Notes: a model not told the origin generated them from the sequence alone. DNA of 38,485 bases from Alphaproteobacteria bacterium (GCA_013298565.1 JAAFIC010000026.1:1-38485); one strand, 5' to 3'; positions 1 through 8,989 are shown, numbered from the stretch's first letter. Made by a program: numbers and translations.

Positions 1-813
1 CATCCTTTGGCGCGGGCGATTATCGCGGCAGCAGCGCAGGAAGGCTTGAGCCTCCCCACCGTTACGGGCGTTACCGCTTATCCGGGGCAAGGGGTGCGGG
101 GAGAGGTTGCGGGCGCTCCGGTTCTGCTCGGAACCGAAGCGTTTTTGGCCGACAATGGCGTTTTGGTGCAGGCGTTTTCGGCAGAAGCCTCGGCGCTCAG
201 TCTTCAGGCAAAAAGCGTGTTGTTTATCGCGTATGGGGGCCGTCTTGCTGGCGTGATCGCCGTGGCCGATCCCGTGAAGCCAGGGGCGAAGGCAGCGCTG
301 GCGGCGTTGCGCGCGCAAGGGTTGATCCTTGCGATGATCACTGGCGACCGCGACACAACCGCCCGCGCGATTGCAGCAGATTTGGGTATTGATGAGGTCA
401 TCGCAGGCGTGTTGCCCACGGGCAAGCTGGCGGCGCTGCACAGTCTCCGCGCGGCGCATGGCCCTGTGTTGTTCGTGGGGGACGGGATCAATGACGCCCC
501 AGCGTTGGCGGAAGCCGATGTGGGCCTTGCACTTGGCACGGGTACGGATATTGCTATCGACGCCGCCGATATGGTGTTGATGGGCGGGGCGTTGTCGGGG
601 GTTTCTGCCGCGTTATCGCTTGCGCGGGCGACCCTGCGGACGATCCGCCAGAACCTGTTTTGGGCTTTTGCCTATAACGTCGCGCTCCTGCCGCTCGCTG
701 CCGTGGGCTATCTCTCGCCAATGCTGGCCGCTGGGGCCATGGCGGGATCGAGCTTGTTTGTTTTGGGGAATGCGCTGCGGTTGCGCCGCTTTCGGGGGGA
801 GGGCGTGTTATGA
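1..813 (+). CDS. copA: Copper-type P1B ATPase, C-terminal part (5' end outside window)
   Basis: The frame is open from base 1 and begins with HPLARAI, the nucleotide-binding HP motif of P1B ATPases, so the start lies upstream of the window. Then come the P-domain MITGDRD motif (about residue 115), the hinge motif GDGINDAPAL (about residue 160) and GTGTDIAIDAADMVL. The last two membrane helices follow, with NLFWAFAYN leading into the second-last helix as in CopA-type pumps. The family exports Cu(I) (or Ag) from the cytoplasm at the cost of ATP. The ion-binding CPC motif and the N-terminal metal domains are not visible here, so substrate is inferred from the C-terminal motifs and from the overlapping CueR-type regulator. 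The stop overlaps the start of that regulator by 4 bases (ATGA), which indicates translational coupling. Confidence 0.93.
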   Translation, partial: HPLARAIIAAAAQEGLSLPTVTGVTAYPGQGVRGEVAGAPVLLGTEAFLADNGVLVQAFSAEASALSLQAKSVLFIAYGGRLAGVIAVADPVKPGAKAALAALRAQGLILAMITGDRDTTARAIAADLGIDEVIAGVLPTGKLAALHSLRAAHGPVLFVGDGINDAPALAEADVGLALGTGTDIAIDAADMVLMGGALSGVSAALSLARATLRTIRQNLFWAFAYNVALLPLAAVGYLSPMLAAGAMAGSSLFVLGNALRLRRFRGEGVL

Positions 814-1202
814 GGATTGGTCAGGCGGCATCGGCTACGGGCGTTTCCGCCAAAATGATCCGTTATTACGAAAGCATCGGCCTGCTCCCGCCAATGGGCC
901 GCACCGAGGCGGGCTATCGGGTCTATGGCCCTTTAGATTTGCACAGTTTACGCTTCATTCGCCGCGCGCGCGATTTGGGGTTTAGCATCGAGACGATCAC
1001 CGAGCTTCTGGCCCTCTGGCGCGACCGCTCCCGCCACAGCGCCGACGTAAAACGCTTGGCGGAGGCGCAGATTGCGATGCTTCAGGCAAAAATAGAGGCG
1101 TTGCAAAGCATGGTCGGAACCCTGTCGCACCTCGCCCACGGCTGTCACGGCGACGGTCGCCCGGACTGCCCGATCTTGGAGGATCTTGCTGCGGGTTCGT
1201 AA
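810..1202 (+). CDS. cueR: MerR-family copper-responsive regulator (CueR/HmrR type)
   Basis: This is a 130-residue MerR protein. It has an N-terminal winged helix (MRIGQAASATGVSAKMIRYY, then YESIGLL), a dimerisation helix at about 75-105, and a C-terminal metal loop. Cysteines fall at positions 112 and 120 (C-x7-C), the same positions and spacing as the Cu(I)-binding pair of E. coli CueR. Family members sit on promoters with a long 19-bp spacer, bend the DNA and activate the copper ATPase gene when Cu(I) binds. Here the gene is translationally coupled to the ATPase (ATGA overlap), so the pump and its sensor are probably made from one transcript. The operator would lie upstream of the pump, outside this window. 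Specificity for Cu, Ag or Au cannot be separated by sequence alone. Confidence 0.93.
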   Translation: MRIGQAASATGVSAKMIRYYESIGLLPPMGRTEAGYRVYGPLDLHSLRFIRRARDLGFSIETITELLALWRDRSRHSADVKRLAEAQIAMLQAKIEALQSMVGTLSHLAHGCHGDGRPDCPILEDLAAGS

Positions 1203-1220
1203 AAGTGCTACAAAAACCCC

Positions 1221-1628
1221 ATGTTTACGTGGGATGAAGGCAAGCGCCAGAGCAACATCGCAAAGCACGGTGTGGACTTTGAGCTTGATGGAGACAGGGT
1301 TATGACAGCTAAAAAAGCCCCTTCTATTGCCTCTCTGAGCGATGAAGAAGATGCGGCGATTACGGCAGCGGCCCTTCTGGATGCCGATAATCCACCGCTG
1401 ACCGATGCTGAACTTGCGCGCCTCTGCCCACTGGCCGAGGCGCTCCCCGGCATCGCGGCGGCGCTTGCCAATCGCCCTGGGCGTCCGCGTAAGGAGGCCC
1501 CGAAGGTCGCCCTTTCCTTACGGCTCGACCCGGACCTTGTGGCGGCGATGCGGACCTCCGGGCGGGGTTGGCAAGCGCGGGTGAATGCCACTCTGCGCCA
1601 AACTTATGGGTTGGATCGAAGCGATTAG
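1221..1628 (+). CDS. brnA: BrnT remnant fused in frame to BrnA-type antitoxin
   Basis: Residues 1 to about 22 (MFTWDEGKRQSN, then IAKHGVDFEL) match the start of BrnT, a ribonuclease toxin of about 90 residues. The remainder is a BrnA-type antitoxin: it starts at an internal ATG at 1302 (MTAKKAPSIAS), has the linker GRPRKEAPKV, and ends in the ribbon-helix-helix (VALSLRLDPDLVAAMR, then GRGWQARVNATLRQ). About 70 residues of toxin have apparently been deleted, joining the toxin start to the antitoxin without a stop. GGAGACAGGG lies just before the ATG at 1302, so a normal-sized 108-residue antitoxin could still be made. The RHH domain looks intact and probably still represses the local promoter. 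It converges on the ABC exporter gene, 15 bases away. The family assignment is by recognition of motifs only. Confidence 0.8.
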   Translation: MFTWDEGKRQSNIAKHGVDFELDGDRVMTAKKAPSIASLSDEEDAAITAAALLDADNPPLTDAELARLCPLAEALPGIAAALANRPGRPRKEAPKVALSLRLDPDLVAAMRTSGRGWQARVNATLRQTYGLDRSD

Positions 1629-1643
1629 ATTACACCCTCGGCC

Positions 1644-3341
1644 TCACCCGGTTTCCTCCGAATGGTCGATCAGGCCAACGCCCTTGCGGATTTCGATTCG
1701 CCTTTCAAACGTGTCCGAAACGCTGCGGCGGTGGGAGATGAGCAGCAAGGTCTGGCCGCGCCATATCTGCCGCAACCCTGCCGTCACCGCGTGTTCGGAC
1801 GGCTCATCGAGCGAGTTCAAGGCTTCGTCCAGCAGCAGAATCGGCGCGTCGCTGAGGAGCGCGCGGGCGAGGGCAAGGCGCTGGCCTTCCCCCTGGCTGA
1901 ACGGCTCGCCCCGCGCGCCCATGCGGGTGGCAAGCCCCTGCGGCGCAGCAGCAATGCGCCCGGCAAGCCCGCAGGCCGTGAGAAGTTCCTCCCACTGCGC
2001 CTCGCTTAAGTCGCGCCCCAAGCTGATATTCTCCGCGACCGTGCCGGGGAAGAACACGCCGGTGGAGCGGTGCAGCATAAACAGCCGCTTGCGGTCGGCA
2101 AGGCTCACCGTGTCGAGCGGGCGACCGTCTAGCAGAAGGCGGCCTTCGGTAGGGGTTTGCACCCCCAACAGCAGCGCGAAGAGTGTGGATTTTCCCGAAC
2201 CACTTTCGCCGAACAGCGCCACCTGTTCCCCTGCCTGCACTGTGAGGGTGACGTTTCGCATCAGCCATTTGCCCTCTGCATCTTGCAGGCCAAGGTTTTC
2301 GAGCGTGAGGGTTTTGAACGTGGCAGGCGCAGGTGGGTGGGCGGTAGGCGGCGCTTCGGCCCCCAAGGTGAGGGCAAGGCGCTCGTAAGCGTTGCGCCCA
2401 TCAATCAACAGCGGTGCGGCCTCCCCAATCTTGGCAAGGCACGGGAAGACGAGCGCGGCGTAGTAGAGAAAAATCAGCACGGTCGCCAGCGTCTTCGGCT
2501 CAGTCTCGCGTTCCAAGAACAGCATGACCAAGCAGGCAGCAGACGCGAGGGCGACGAACAGGTCAATCGCCGCGAAATACAGCGTTTGCCGGTGCCATAG
2601 CAGCAGCCCGCGCTGGTTCATGGCTCTCACAAGCGTCAGCGTGCGCCGAAAGAACCAGCCGCGCGCAACGCCGAAGCGCAAATCCAGGCTGCGCTGCTGT
2701 AAGCCGGTGATCCAGGTAAGGAAATTCTCCTGGTTCTTCATCTGCGCGAGAAAAGCCAGCTTGCGCCAGCGGGCGTAAACGACGATCAGCGCCGATAGCA
2801 GCAGAATTTCGATCAGCAGCACTAACCCCAGGGGCGGGTGCAGCAGCGTGAGCATGCTGATCATCAGCACCAGTTGCACGAGGGCGAGACTTGCGCCAAT
2901 CACCACGTCCTTAATCAGCCGCTGAACGGTTTCAACGTCGCCGGTCGCGGCGGCCACCACGCGCCCAACGCCAAGATCGGCAATCTCCTGGGCGGGGCCG
3001 CGCAGCAGGTGGCGGGCGATTCGGGCGCGCAGCGCGCGGATAAGCCGTTCGGAAAGGCGGGTGGATGCCGTTTCTTCCGACACCCGCACACCGAACACAG
3101 TGAACTCTAGCGCGGCAACAGCCAGCATAAACATCATCAGAATGCTCAGGCTGGGCAGCCATTCGTGAGCGGTGATGATCCAGGCGGGAATCGGGTCGGG
3201 CGGCAGTAGAATTTGCAAGGGCAGTGGGCGGAGCACGACCAGCAAGGTTTGAACGGTCGCGAGCACTAGGCAGGCCGTCAGCCGCCGCCGATAGGCCGGG
3301 TCGGTCTGCGTGAGAAGGCGGTCGATGGCAGCGAGGCTCAT
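1644..3341 (-). CDS. ABC exporter, fused membrane and ATP-binding domains
   Basis: This is a 565-residue type I ABC exporter half-transporter. About six membrane helices occupy the first 330 residues. The nucleotide-binding domain follows, with Walker A GESGSGKST (about 377-385), a signature around 490, Walker B ILLLDEALNSLD (about 509-520) and the switch histidine in LISHR. The signature reads FSQGEGQRLALARAL in place of the usual LSGGQ form, and the D-loop region is ALNSLD in place of ATSALD, so the NBD is slightly divergent. The ATG at 3341 is preferred to one 25 codons upstream because the protein then begins directly with the cytosolic helix MSLAAIDRLL. The longer form would extend almost to the divergent ccmA start. 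Substrate is unknown. Overall shape recalls CydC/CydD thiol exporters, but nothing seen proves it. Confidence 0.85.
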   Translation of the reverse strand: MSLAAIDRLLTQTDPAYRRRLTACLVLATVQTLLVVLRPLPLQILLPPDPIPAWIITAHEWLPSLSILMMFMLAVAALEFTVFGVRVSEETASTRLSERLIRALRARIARHLLRGPAQEIADLGVGRVVAAATGDVETVQRLIKDVVIGASLALVQLVLMISMLTLLHPPLGLVLLIEILLLSALIVVYARWRKLAFLAQMKNQENFLTWITGLQQRSLDLRFGVARGWFFRRTLTLVRAMNQRGLLLWHRQTLYFAAIDLFVALASAACLVMLFLERETEPKTLATVLIFLYYAALVFPCLAKIGEAAPLLIDGRNAYERLALTLGAEAPPTAHPPAPATFKTLTLENLGLQDAEGKWLMRNVTLTVQAGEQVALFGESGSGKSTLFALLLGVQTPTEGRLLLDGRPLDTVSLADRKRLFMLHRSTGVFFPGTVAENISLGRDLSEAQWEELLTACGLAGRIAAAPQGLATRMGARGEPFSQGEGQRLALARALLSDAPILLLDEALNSLDEPSEHAVTAGLRQIWRGQTLLLISHRRSVSDTFERRIEIRKGVGLIDHSEETG

Positions 3342-3431
3342 GGCGGGTCCATTACGGTATTGAGTAGAAATCCTGAAAACTCTGCCTTTATGCGGTTGCG
3401 GCGTGCCCGCGCGCAAGCCACTCTGTTGTTC

Positions 3432-4109
3432 ATGAACGCCCCCGCCGAACCGCTATGGTCCGATACGCTCACCTGCCGACGTGGCGGGCGGCGCGTGTTT
3501 ACCGATCTTGCCTTTCGGGTCGCGCCGGGGGAGGCGTTGATCGTGACCGGACCAAACGGGGCCGGAAAATCTAGCCTGCTGCGGCTGCTGGCGGGGTTAG
3601 GGCAACCAGCGGAAGGCGCGATTTACTGGGGTAGAGCCAATATTGCCGATGATCCCGTGAGCCACCGCGCTCGTACCGCCTACCTGGGGCATCTCGACGC
3701 TATTAAACCGCGCGCCACTGTGGCCGATCATCTGGCGCTAGCCGCAACCCTCGCCGGGACCGACGCGGGCAACGTGCCCGCTGTGGCCGAGCGTATCGGC
3801 TTGAGCGGCTTGCTGGCGCGGCCTGGGCGATTGCTTTCTGCCGGGCAACGCCGCCGCGTCGGCTTAGGGCGCTTGCTGCTGTCGGGCGCAACCCTATGGT
3901 TGCTGGACGAGCCGACGAATGCGCTGGATACTGCGGGTCAAACCCTGCTGGTAGGGCTGTTGCGCGCGCATTTGGCGGGCGGTGGAATGATCGTCGCGGC
4001 CACCCATCAGGCGCTGGACCTTGCGGGGCGCAAGTTGGTTCTCCCTGGTTTCGTTTCGCCAGAAACCATAAAAGTGAACAGCGTTATTGCCACACTCGAA
4101 AATTCTTGA
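3432..4109 (+). CDS. ccmA: CcmA-like haem exporter ATPase, orphan, with foreign-looking tail
   Basis: This is a 225-residue ABC ATPase of the cytochrome c maturation type. It has Walker A GPNGAGKSS (about 40-48), the CcmA-like stretch LGHLDAIKPRATVADHL, signature LSAGQRRRVGLGRLL (about 135) and Walker B LWLLDEPTNALD (about 154-165). CcmA works with CcmB, and in the CcmABCD complex it releases holo-CcmE for haem delivery. The ATG at 3432 gives the family-like N-terminus; an in-frame start 24 codons upstream would add an arginine-rich tail. Two oddities stand out. No ccmB or ccmC follows, and the next gene is a chemoreceptor. The last 20 or so residues after LAGRKLVLPG are atypical and lie where the DNA becomes AT-rich. 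The gene may have lost its original 3' neighbourhood. Function without a local CcmB is uncertain. Confidence 0.8.
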   Translation: MNAPAEPLWSDTLTCRRGGRRVFTDLAFRVAPGEALIVTGPNGAGKSSLLRLLAGLGQPAEGAIYWGRANIADDPVSHRARTAYLGHLDAIKPRATVADHLALAATLAGTDAGNVPAVAERIGLSGLLARPGRLLSAGQRRRVGLGRLLLSGATLWLLDEPTNALDTAGQTLLVGLLRAHLAGGGMIVAATHQALDLAGRKLVLPGFVSPETIKVNSVIATLENS

Positions 4110-4201
4110 AACTTTTTCTGAAAATTAACCATATTTTATTTGTTGTGTAGCTTTATTACCATTATGTCTTACGGTTATCAGAATGAGTAGGGTTGGCTAT
4201 C

Positions 4202-6304
4202 ATGTGGTCTTTCAATAATATCAGCATTCGCAAGCTCATGCTCATCATCTTCCTGCTTCCGTCGCTAACCATGTTGGGCTTTGCGGGAGTGGTGGTTGTT
4301 GAAAAGCGGCGCGTAGCGACCAACCTCGAAGTATTCGAGGTAATGGCCCGATTGAGCGTCTCCTACAGTATGCTCGTTCACGAGCTTCAAAAGGAGCGTG
4401 GTATATCCAGCGTGTTTGTGAGCAGTGGTGGCAAAAATTTTCCTGATGAACTCAAGTACCAACGCACGGCAACCGATACCGCCAGAGTTACTTTCGAGAT
4501 TGCTTCTAAAAATTTAATCGTTCCTAACAACGTAAAATTCTTGAAACTGAGCGCACAAGCGACTGAAAAAGTAGCGTTGCTAGAAGATCAGCGCAGAAAA
4601 ATTGATGCTATGGCAATAAATTCTAGCCAAATCGTGATGTATTTTACTGACACGATTACGCAATTATTGAGTGTCATCCCCGTGATGAGTGATTTCTCTG
4701 ATGACTCTGTCTTATCACTGAATTTACAAGGTTATATTGCTCTCACGCGGGCCAAAGAACAAGCGGGGCAAGAGCGGGCTGCCGGTAGGGCCGGTATTTC
4801 TGCGGGTAAGCTCGATCTTGCTCTATTCAAGCGGCTTCAAAGCGCTGGGGCAGAGCAGAATGCTTACCTAAATGTCTTTTTCTCGCTGGTTGATGATGAC
4901 TTGCGCGGCATATTCGAGCGGACGGTAGTGGGTACACCTGTTGCCGACGTTGAGCGGATGCGCCAGATTGCCATTGATAGTTATACCTCCGGCACAGTCG
5001 GCACGCTCACCGGTGTAGAGTGGTTCAACGCTGCAACAGCGCGCATGGATCTGTTTCATAAAGTTGAACTTATTGTTGGCGAGCGGCTGATTGCTCAATC
5101 AACAGCAAAACGGCTCAACGCCGAGCGCGTGTTGTTGCTCGATATTAGTGTTGCTGGGTTAGCGATTTTAATAGCGGCTGCCGCTGCCTTGATGATTGCA
5201 CGTTCGATTTCGCGCAGTTTGCTCGGCCTGTCGGCAACGATGACGAAACTCGCGAGTGGCGATCTGTTGGTGACTGTGCGCGGCGACACGCGCCGCAACG
5301 AAGTGGGCGTGATGGCCCGCGCGGTGCAAGTGTTCAAGAATAACGCGATTGAAGTGGCAGAACGCCGCTCCCTTCAAGAGAAAGAGCGCGCCCAAGCGGA
5401 GCAAGAAAAGCGCCGCGCCTTGCTGGATATGGCAGAAACCGTGGAGCGCGAAACGGCAAGCGTGGTCGCGCAGGTAACGGGCGGCGTTGGGATTATGCAG
5501 GCCGACTCGGTGAAAATGGCGCAATCCGCCGAAGCGGTCAGCAACAATGCACAGAATGTCGCAGTGGCCTCGCAACGCGCCCTCACGAACGCTCATGCCG
5601 TGGTGGGTGCGGCGGAACAGTTGGATGCGTCGATCCGCGAGATCGGCGTGAACGTCGTCAGGTCCAGCACCATCACGTCTCAAGCCGTTACAAAAGGCCA
5701 GCAGGTTCAGGTCAGCATCCGGTCGTTATCCGATGCGGTGGCCCGTATCGGCGATGTTGTGAGTATGATCCAGCAGGTCGCCAGCCAGACTAATCTGCTT
5801 GCGCTCAACGCCACAATCGAGGCGGCGCGGGCCGGCGATGCGGGCAAGGGTTTCGCGGTGGTGGCTCAGGAGGTGAAAGCGCTGGCGAACCAAACGGCGC
5901 GATCAACCGAAGAAATCACCCGCCAGATTGCCGAGATTCAAACCGCAACCGACAGCGCCGTCGGCTCGGTCTCGGAAATCGGCCACACGATTGGCGAGAT
6001 CAGCAGCATTGGCGGTGCCATCGCCGCCGCTATCGAAGAACAATCGGCAGCGACGCAGGAAATCACCCGCAACATCCGCGAAACCAGCGATGCCGCTCAG
6101 GAAGTCGCTCGGAGGATTGCCGAAGTCTCGAAGGAGGCGGAAGCAAACGGCGGCCAATCGGCGGCATTGCGTGTCCAGACCGATGCTTTATCGTCTAGCG
6201 TCAGTGGGTTACAGGAAATGCTGGTGCATGTTGTGCGGACTTCTGTTGAAGAAGCCAACCGCCGTAGCCCCACCCGTGTAGCGACCAATATGGTTGCCGC
6301 ATAG
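4202..6304 (+). CDS. Methyl-accepting chemotaxis protein with NIT sensor domain
   Basis: This is a 700-residue chemoreceptor. Order: first membrane helix (about 11-32), a periplasmic helical domain with [18 protein letters not shown] and [11 protein letters not shown] that matches the NIT (nitrate/nitrite-sensing) family, a second membrane helix (about 310-333), HAMP (about 334-386), and the signalling domain with hairpin tip [19 protein letters not shown] (about 528-547). Family knowledge suggests it senses nitrate, nitrite or a similar anion and controls CheA. The ligand is inferred. The ATG at 4202 is preferred to TTG at 4193 because GTAGGG at 4187-4192 then lies at a usable distance. The sensor half is clearly richer in A+T than the signalling half, which suggests a mosaic origin. 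No che genes are nearby, so it must feed a remote chemotaxis cluster. Confidence 0.9.
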   Translation: MWSFNNISIRKLMLIIFLLPSLTMLGFAGVVVVEKRRVATNLEVFEVMARLSVSYSMLVHELQKERGISSVFVSSGGKNFPDELKYQRTATDTARVTFEIASKNLIVPNNVKFLKLSAQATEKVALLEDQRRKIDAMAINSSQIVMYFTDTITQLLSVIPVMSDFSDDSVLSLNLQGYIALTRAKEQAGQERAAGRAGISAGKLDLALFKRLQSAGAEQNAYLNVFFSLVDDDLRGIFERTVVGTPVADVERMRQIAIDSYTSGTVGTLTGVEWFNAATARMDLFHKVELIVGERLIAQSTAKRLNAERVLLLDISVAGLAILIAAAAALMIARSISRSLLGLSATMTKLASGDLLVTVRGDTRRNEVGVMARAVQVFKNNAIEVAERRSLQEKERAQAEQEKRRALLDMAETVERETASVVAQVTGGVGIMQADSVKMAQSAEAVSNNAQNVAVASQRALTNAHAVVGAAEQLDASIREIGVNVVRSSTITSQAVTKGQQVQVSIRSLSDAVARIGDVVSMIQQVASQTNLLALNATIEAARAGDAGKGFAVVAQEVKALANQTARSTEEITRQIAEIQTATDSAVGSVSEIGHTIGEISSIGGAIAAAIEEQSAATQEITRNIRETSDAAQEVARRIAEVSKEAEANGGQSAALRVQTDALSSSVSGLQEMLVHVVRTSVEEANRRSPTRVATNMVAA

Positions 6305-6386
6305 GACGAACACGATACCCCTTGGCCTTGCCCGCGTGCTCGGTGTAGGGTCAGGCCCGATTGACGTTATTCGGACGATAGCCTCC

Positions 6387-7220
6387 ATGCGCCGCCTGTT
6401 TCTGCCCGTTCTGCTGGTTCTGCCGCTGGCTCTTGCCGGTTGCTCGTCGTTGGGATCGAAGGATGAAGATCCGAACATCTACGTCGAAGCGCCTGTGGAA
6501 AAGCTCTATAACGACGCGATGGACGCGATGCTGGCGGAGAAATATGAAGCCGCCGGTCGCCAGTTCGATGAAGTTGAGCGCCAGCACCCCTATTCCGTCT
6601 GGGCCACCAAAGCGCAGCTCATGTCTGGCTACACGATGTATCTGCGGGATCGGTTCGACGATGCGATCATCGCGATGGAGCGGTTTATTCAGCTTCATCC
6701 CAGCAGCCGCGATACGCCCTACGCCTATTACGTCAAAGCTATTAGTTACTACGCTCAAATCGCCGATGTAACGCGCGACCAAAGCCTGACCGAAAAGGCA
6801 ATGGAATCGCTGAACGAAGTAGTGCGCCGCTATCCCGATACCGGCTATGCCCGCGATGCCCGCGTTAAGATCGACCTGACCCGCGACCATATGGCGGGCA
6901 AGGAAATGGAAATCGGGCGTTTTTACTTGCGGACGGAACAATATACGGCGGCAATCAATCGGTTCCGCCGCGTTGTCGATCAATATCAAACCACCACGCA
7001 CGTACCGGAAGCCCTCCTACGCTTAACCGAAATCTATCTGGCCCTGGGGCTGAAGGACGAAGCGCAGGCAACAGCGGCAGTCTTGGGGCATAATTACCCT
7101 GGCTCGGACTGGTACGCCGAATCTTACGGGATGGTGACGGGCGGCAAGCGCCCGATGCAAAGTGGCGGCGGTCGTGGTTGGTTCGGGCGGCAGCTCGATA
7201 CCGTCACGAACTTTTTTTAG
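6387..7220 (+). CDS. bamD: Outer membrane assembly lipoprotein BamD (ComL)
   Basis: This is a 277-residue lipoprotein. The signal peptide MRRLFLPVLLVLPLALAGC ends in the lipobox LAGC. TPR-type repeats follow, with family-typical stretches such as YNDAMDAMLAEKYEAAGRQF, ERQHPYSVWATKAQLMSGY, IQLHPSSRDTPYAYYVKA and RDHMAGKEMEIGRFYLR. BamD is anchored to the inner leaflet of the outer membrane. It recruits BamA and recognises the beta-signal of outer membrane protein clients. The ATG at 6387 is chosen because it starts the signal peptide exactly; the longer frame beginning at 6294 would bury it. recN follows 6 bases after the stop, a pairing common in alphaproteobacteria. Length and motifs are normal. 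Confidence 0.96.
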   Translation: MRRLFLPVLLVLPLALAGCSSLGSKDEDPNIYVEAPVEKLYNDAMDAMLAEKYEAAGRQFDEVERQHPYSVWATKAQLMSGYTMYLRDRFDDAIIAMERFIQLHPSSRDTPYAYYVKAISYYAQIADVTRDQSLTEKAMESLNEVVRRYPDTGYARDARVKIDLTRDHMAGKEMEIGRFYLRTEQYTAAINRFRRVVDQYQTTTHVPEALLRLTEIYLALGLKDEAQATAAVLGHNYPGSDWYAESYGMVTGGKRPMQSGGGRGWFGRQLDTVTNFF

Positions 7221-7226
7221 CCCTCG

Positions 7227-8912
7227 ATGCTCACTCGCCTCGGCATCCGCGATGTGGTGCTGATCGACCGGCTCGATCTCGATGTTGCGTCGGGCCTTTC
7301 AGTGTTGACTGGGGAAACCGGCGCGGGGAAATCAATCTTGCTCGATGCCCTCGGCCTCGCCTTGGGCGCGCGGGCCGATAGCAGCCTTATCCGTCATGGG
7401 GCCGGGCCTGCGATTGTAACGGCAGAATTCGAGCTTCCCGAGGGCCACCCGGCCTGGGCGCTGTTGCGCGAACAGGGGATCGACACCGAAGACGGGCAAA
7501 TTCTGCTCCGCCGCACGCTTGGCCTAGATGGGCGCGGGCGGGCCAGCGTCAACGATCAATCGGTTAGCGTCGGTTTCTTACGCAGCCTCGGCGCGGCCTT
7601 GGTGGAAATCCAGGGCCAGTTCGACCAGCACGCACTAATGGACCCGGCTAATCACCGCGCTATTCTCGATCAGTTCGGCGGGTTGCTCGATAGCGTCGGC
7701 GGCGTTCGTGCGGCTTATCGGCTGTGGCAAGCGGCGCGCGGGGCGCGCGGGGCGGCGGAATCGGCGCTGGAGCGGGCGCGGGCGCAGGAAGAATACCTCC
7801 GGCATGTCGTCGCCGAGCTTCAGCAGTTAGCCCCCGAACCGGGGGAGGAGACTGAGCTTGCTGACCGTAGAGCGCGCCTGCAAAATCGCGCCAAACTACT
7901 CTCTACCTTGCAGTCGGCTTTGAATGATCTTGCGGGCGAAAATGGCGCGGAAAACCGCCTGCTCGCCGCCTCCCGCACGCTCTCCCGCGCGCCTGGGAAC
8001 GATCCGGCGATTGATACGATCATCACGGCCCTGGAACGGTCCAGCACCGAGCTTGCCGACGCCACCGATGGGCTGGAGCGGTTAATGCGCGCCGATGGCT
8101 GGTCCGAAGGCGAGTTGGAGCGCATCGAAGATCGGCTGTTCGCCTTGCGCGCCGCCGCTCGCAAGCATCAGGTGAGCGCCGCCGATTTGCCCGGTCTTGC
8201 CGAAAAGCTCAAGGCCGATCTCACGGCGCTCGATGCTGGCGAGGGGCAGTTGAAGGCGCTGCTGGCGGAAGAGCGGCTAACCCGCGCCGCCTATCTTGAA
8301 GCGGCAACCACCCTCAGCGCCTGCCGTCAGGAAGCGGCGGGACGCCTTGCCGTTGCGGTCACGAGCGAGTTGGTTCCCCTTAAGCTCGACAAAGCTCGGA
8401 TTACCGTTGAAGTCGCCCCCCAGCCGGAAGCGGCTTGGGGGCCGGAAGGGCGCGATAAAATCGCCTTCCTTATCGCCACCAACCCCGGCGCGGCCCCTGG
8501 CCCGCTGGCGAAAGTGGCCTCGGGCGGCGAACTCTCACGCTTCCTGTTGGCCCTCAAAGTCGTGCTTGCCGGCACTTCCCCTGTGCCGACCCTCGTGTTC
8601 GATGAGGTCGATAGCGGTATCGGCGGCGCGGTGGCAGCGGCGGTGGGCGAACGCCTAAAGCGCCTCGGCGATCACCTGCAAGTGCTGGTCATCACGCACA
8701 GCCCGCAAGTGGCGGCTTTGGGCGCGCACCATTGGCGCGTTCAGAAAAAACAAACGAGCGCCGACACGCGCGTGACCACCAGCATCGACCTGTTGCCGCT
8801 GCCCGCGCGCCGGGAGGAAATCGCGCGAATGCTGTCGGGTGCCGACATCACCAACGAAGCCCGCGCGGCGGCGGATCGGTTGTTGGGGTTCTCTTTTGGA
8901 AAGCTGGCTTAG
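7227..8912 (+). CDS. recN: DNA repair ATPase RecN
   Basis: This is a 561-residue SMC-like protein. The N-terminus is LTRLGIRDVVLIDRLDLDV, Walker A is GETGAGKS (about residue 30), and GQFDQHALMDP is typical of RecN. A long coiled coil occupies the middle. Then come the signature VASGGELSRFLLALKVVL (about 430), Walker B PTLVFDEVDSGIGG (about 456-470) and the switch ITHSPQVAALG. RecN binds DNA ends and holds sister DNA together during double-strand break repair with RecA. All catalytic motifs are present and the length is normal. It starts 6 bases after bamD, so the two are probably co-transcribed. The last codons abut the broken end of a parE toxin on the opposite strand, and the two stop codons overlap, yet the RecN C-terminus itself looks complete. 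Confidence 0.96.
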   Translation: MLTRLGIRDVVLIDRLDLDVASGLSVLTGETGAGKSILLDALGLALGARADSSLIRHGAGPAIVTAEFELPEGHPAWALLREQGIDTEDGQILLRRTLGLDGRGRASVNDQSVSVGFLRSLGAALVEIQGQFDQHALMDPANHRAILDQFGGLLDSVGGVRAAYRLWQAARGARGAAESALERARAQEEYLRHVVAELQQLAPEPGEETELADRRARLQNRAKLLSTLQSALNDLAGENGAENRLLAASRTLSRAPGNDPAIDTIITALERSSTELADATDGLERLMRADGWSEGELERIEDRLFALRAAARKHQVSAADLPGLAEKLKADLTALDAGEGQLKALLAEERLTRAAYLEAATTLSACRQEAAGRLAVAVTSELVPLKLDKARITVEVAPQPEAAWGPEGRDKIAFLIATNPGAAPGPLAKVASGGELSRFLLALKVVLAGTSPVPTLVFDEVDSGIGGAVAAAVGERLKRLGDHLQVLVITHSPQVAALGAHHWRVQKKQTSADTRVTTSIDLLPLPARREEIARMLSGADITNEARAAADRLLGFSFGKLA

Positions 8913-8989
8913 AGTTCGCGCGCAATATCCACGTAGATTTTCTTGATGTCGAGGCGCGCCTTTGGCGACCAAACGAGTTTAGCGGCCAT
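8909..8989 (-). pseudogene. parE: parE toxin, 26-residue N-terminal remnant
   Basis: The ATG at 8989 overlaps the end of the parD frame by 11 bases, the usual parDE arrangement. It opens a frame reading [20 protein letters not shown] and a few more residues before TAA at 8909-8911. ParE toxins start this way (a beta strand followed by SPxAxxDI and the first helix) but run to about 95-100 residues. Here about three quarters of the protein is missing, and the frame ends exactly at the 3' end of recN. The remaining piece lacks the core sheet and C-terminal residues needed for gyrase poisoning, so it should be inactive. A deletion that joined the toxin to the recN 3' end explains the layout. Confidence 0.82.

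Noticed and set aside
1585-2388. Long plus-strand frame of 267 codons opposite the ABC exporter
   Set aside because: It lies wholly antisense to a well-supported ABC ATPase domain and its translation is rich in Arg, Ser and Pro with no family features.
5168-5683. Minus-strand frame of 171 codons within the chemoreceptor
   Set aside because: It is the shadow of the HAMP and signalling domain; the translation is His- and Arg-rich and resembles no family.
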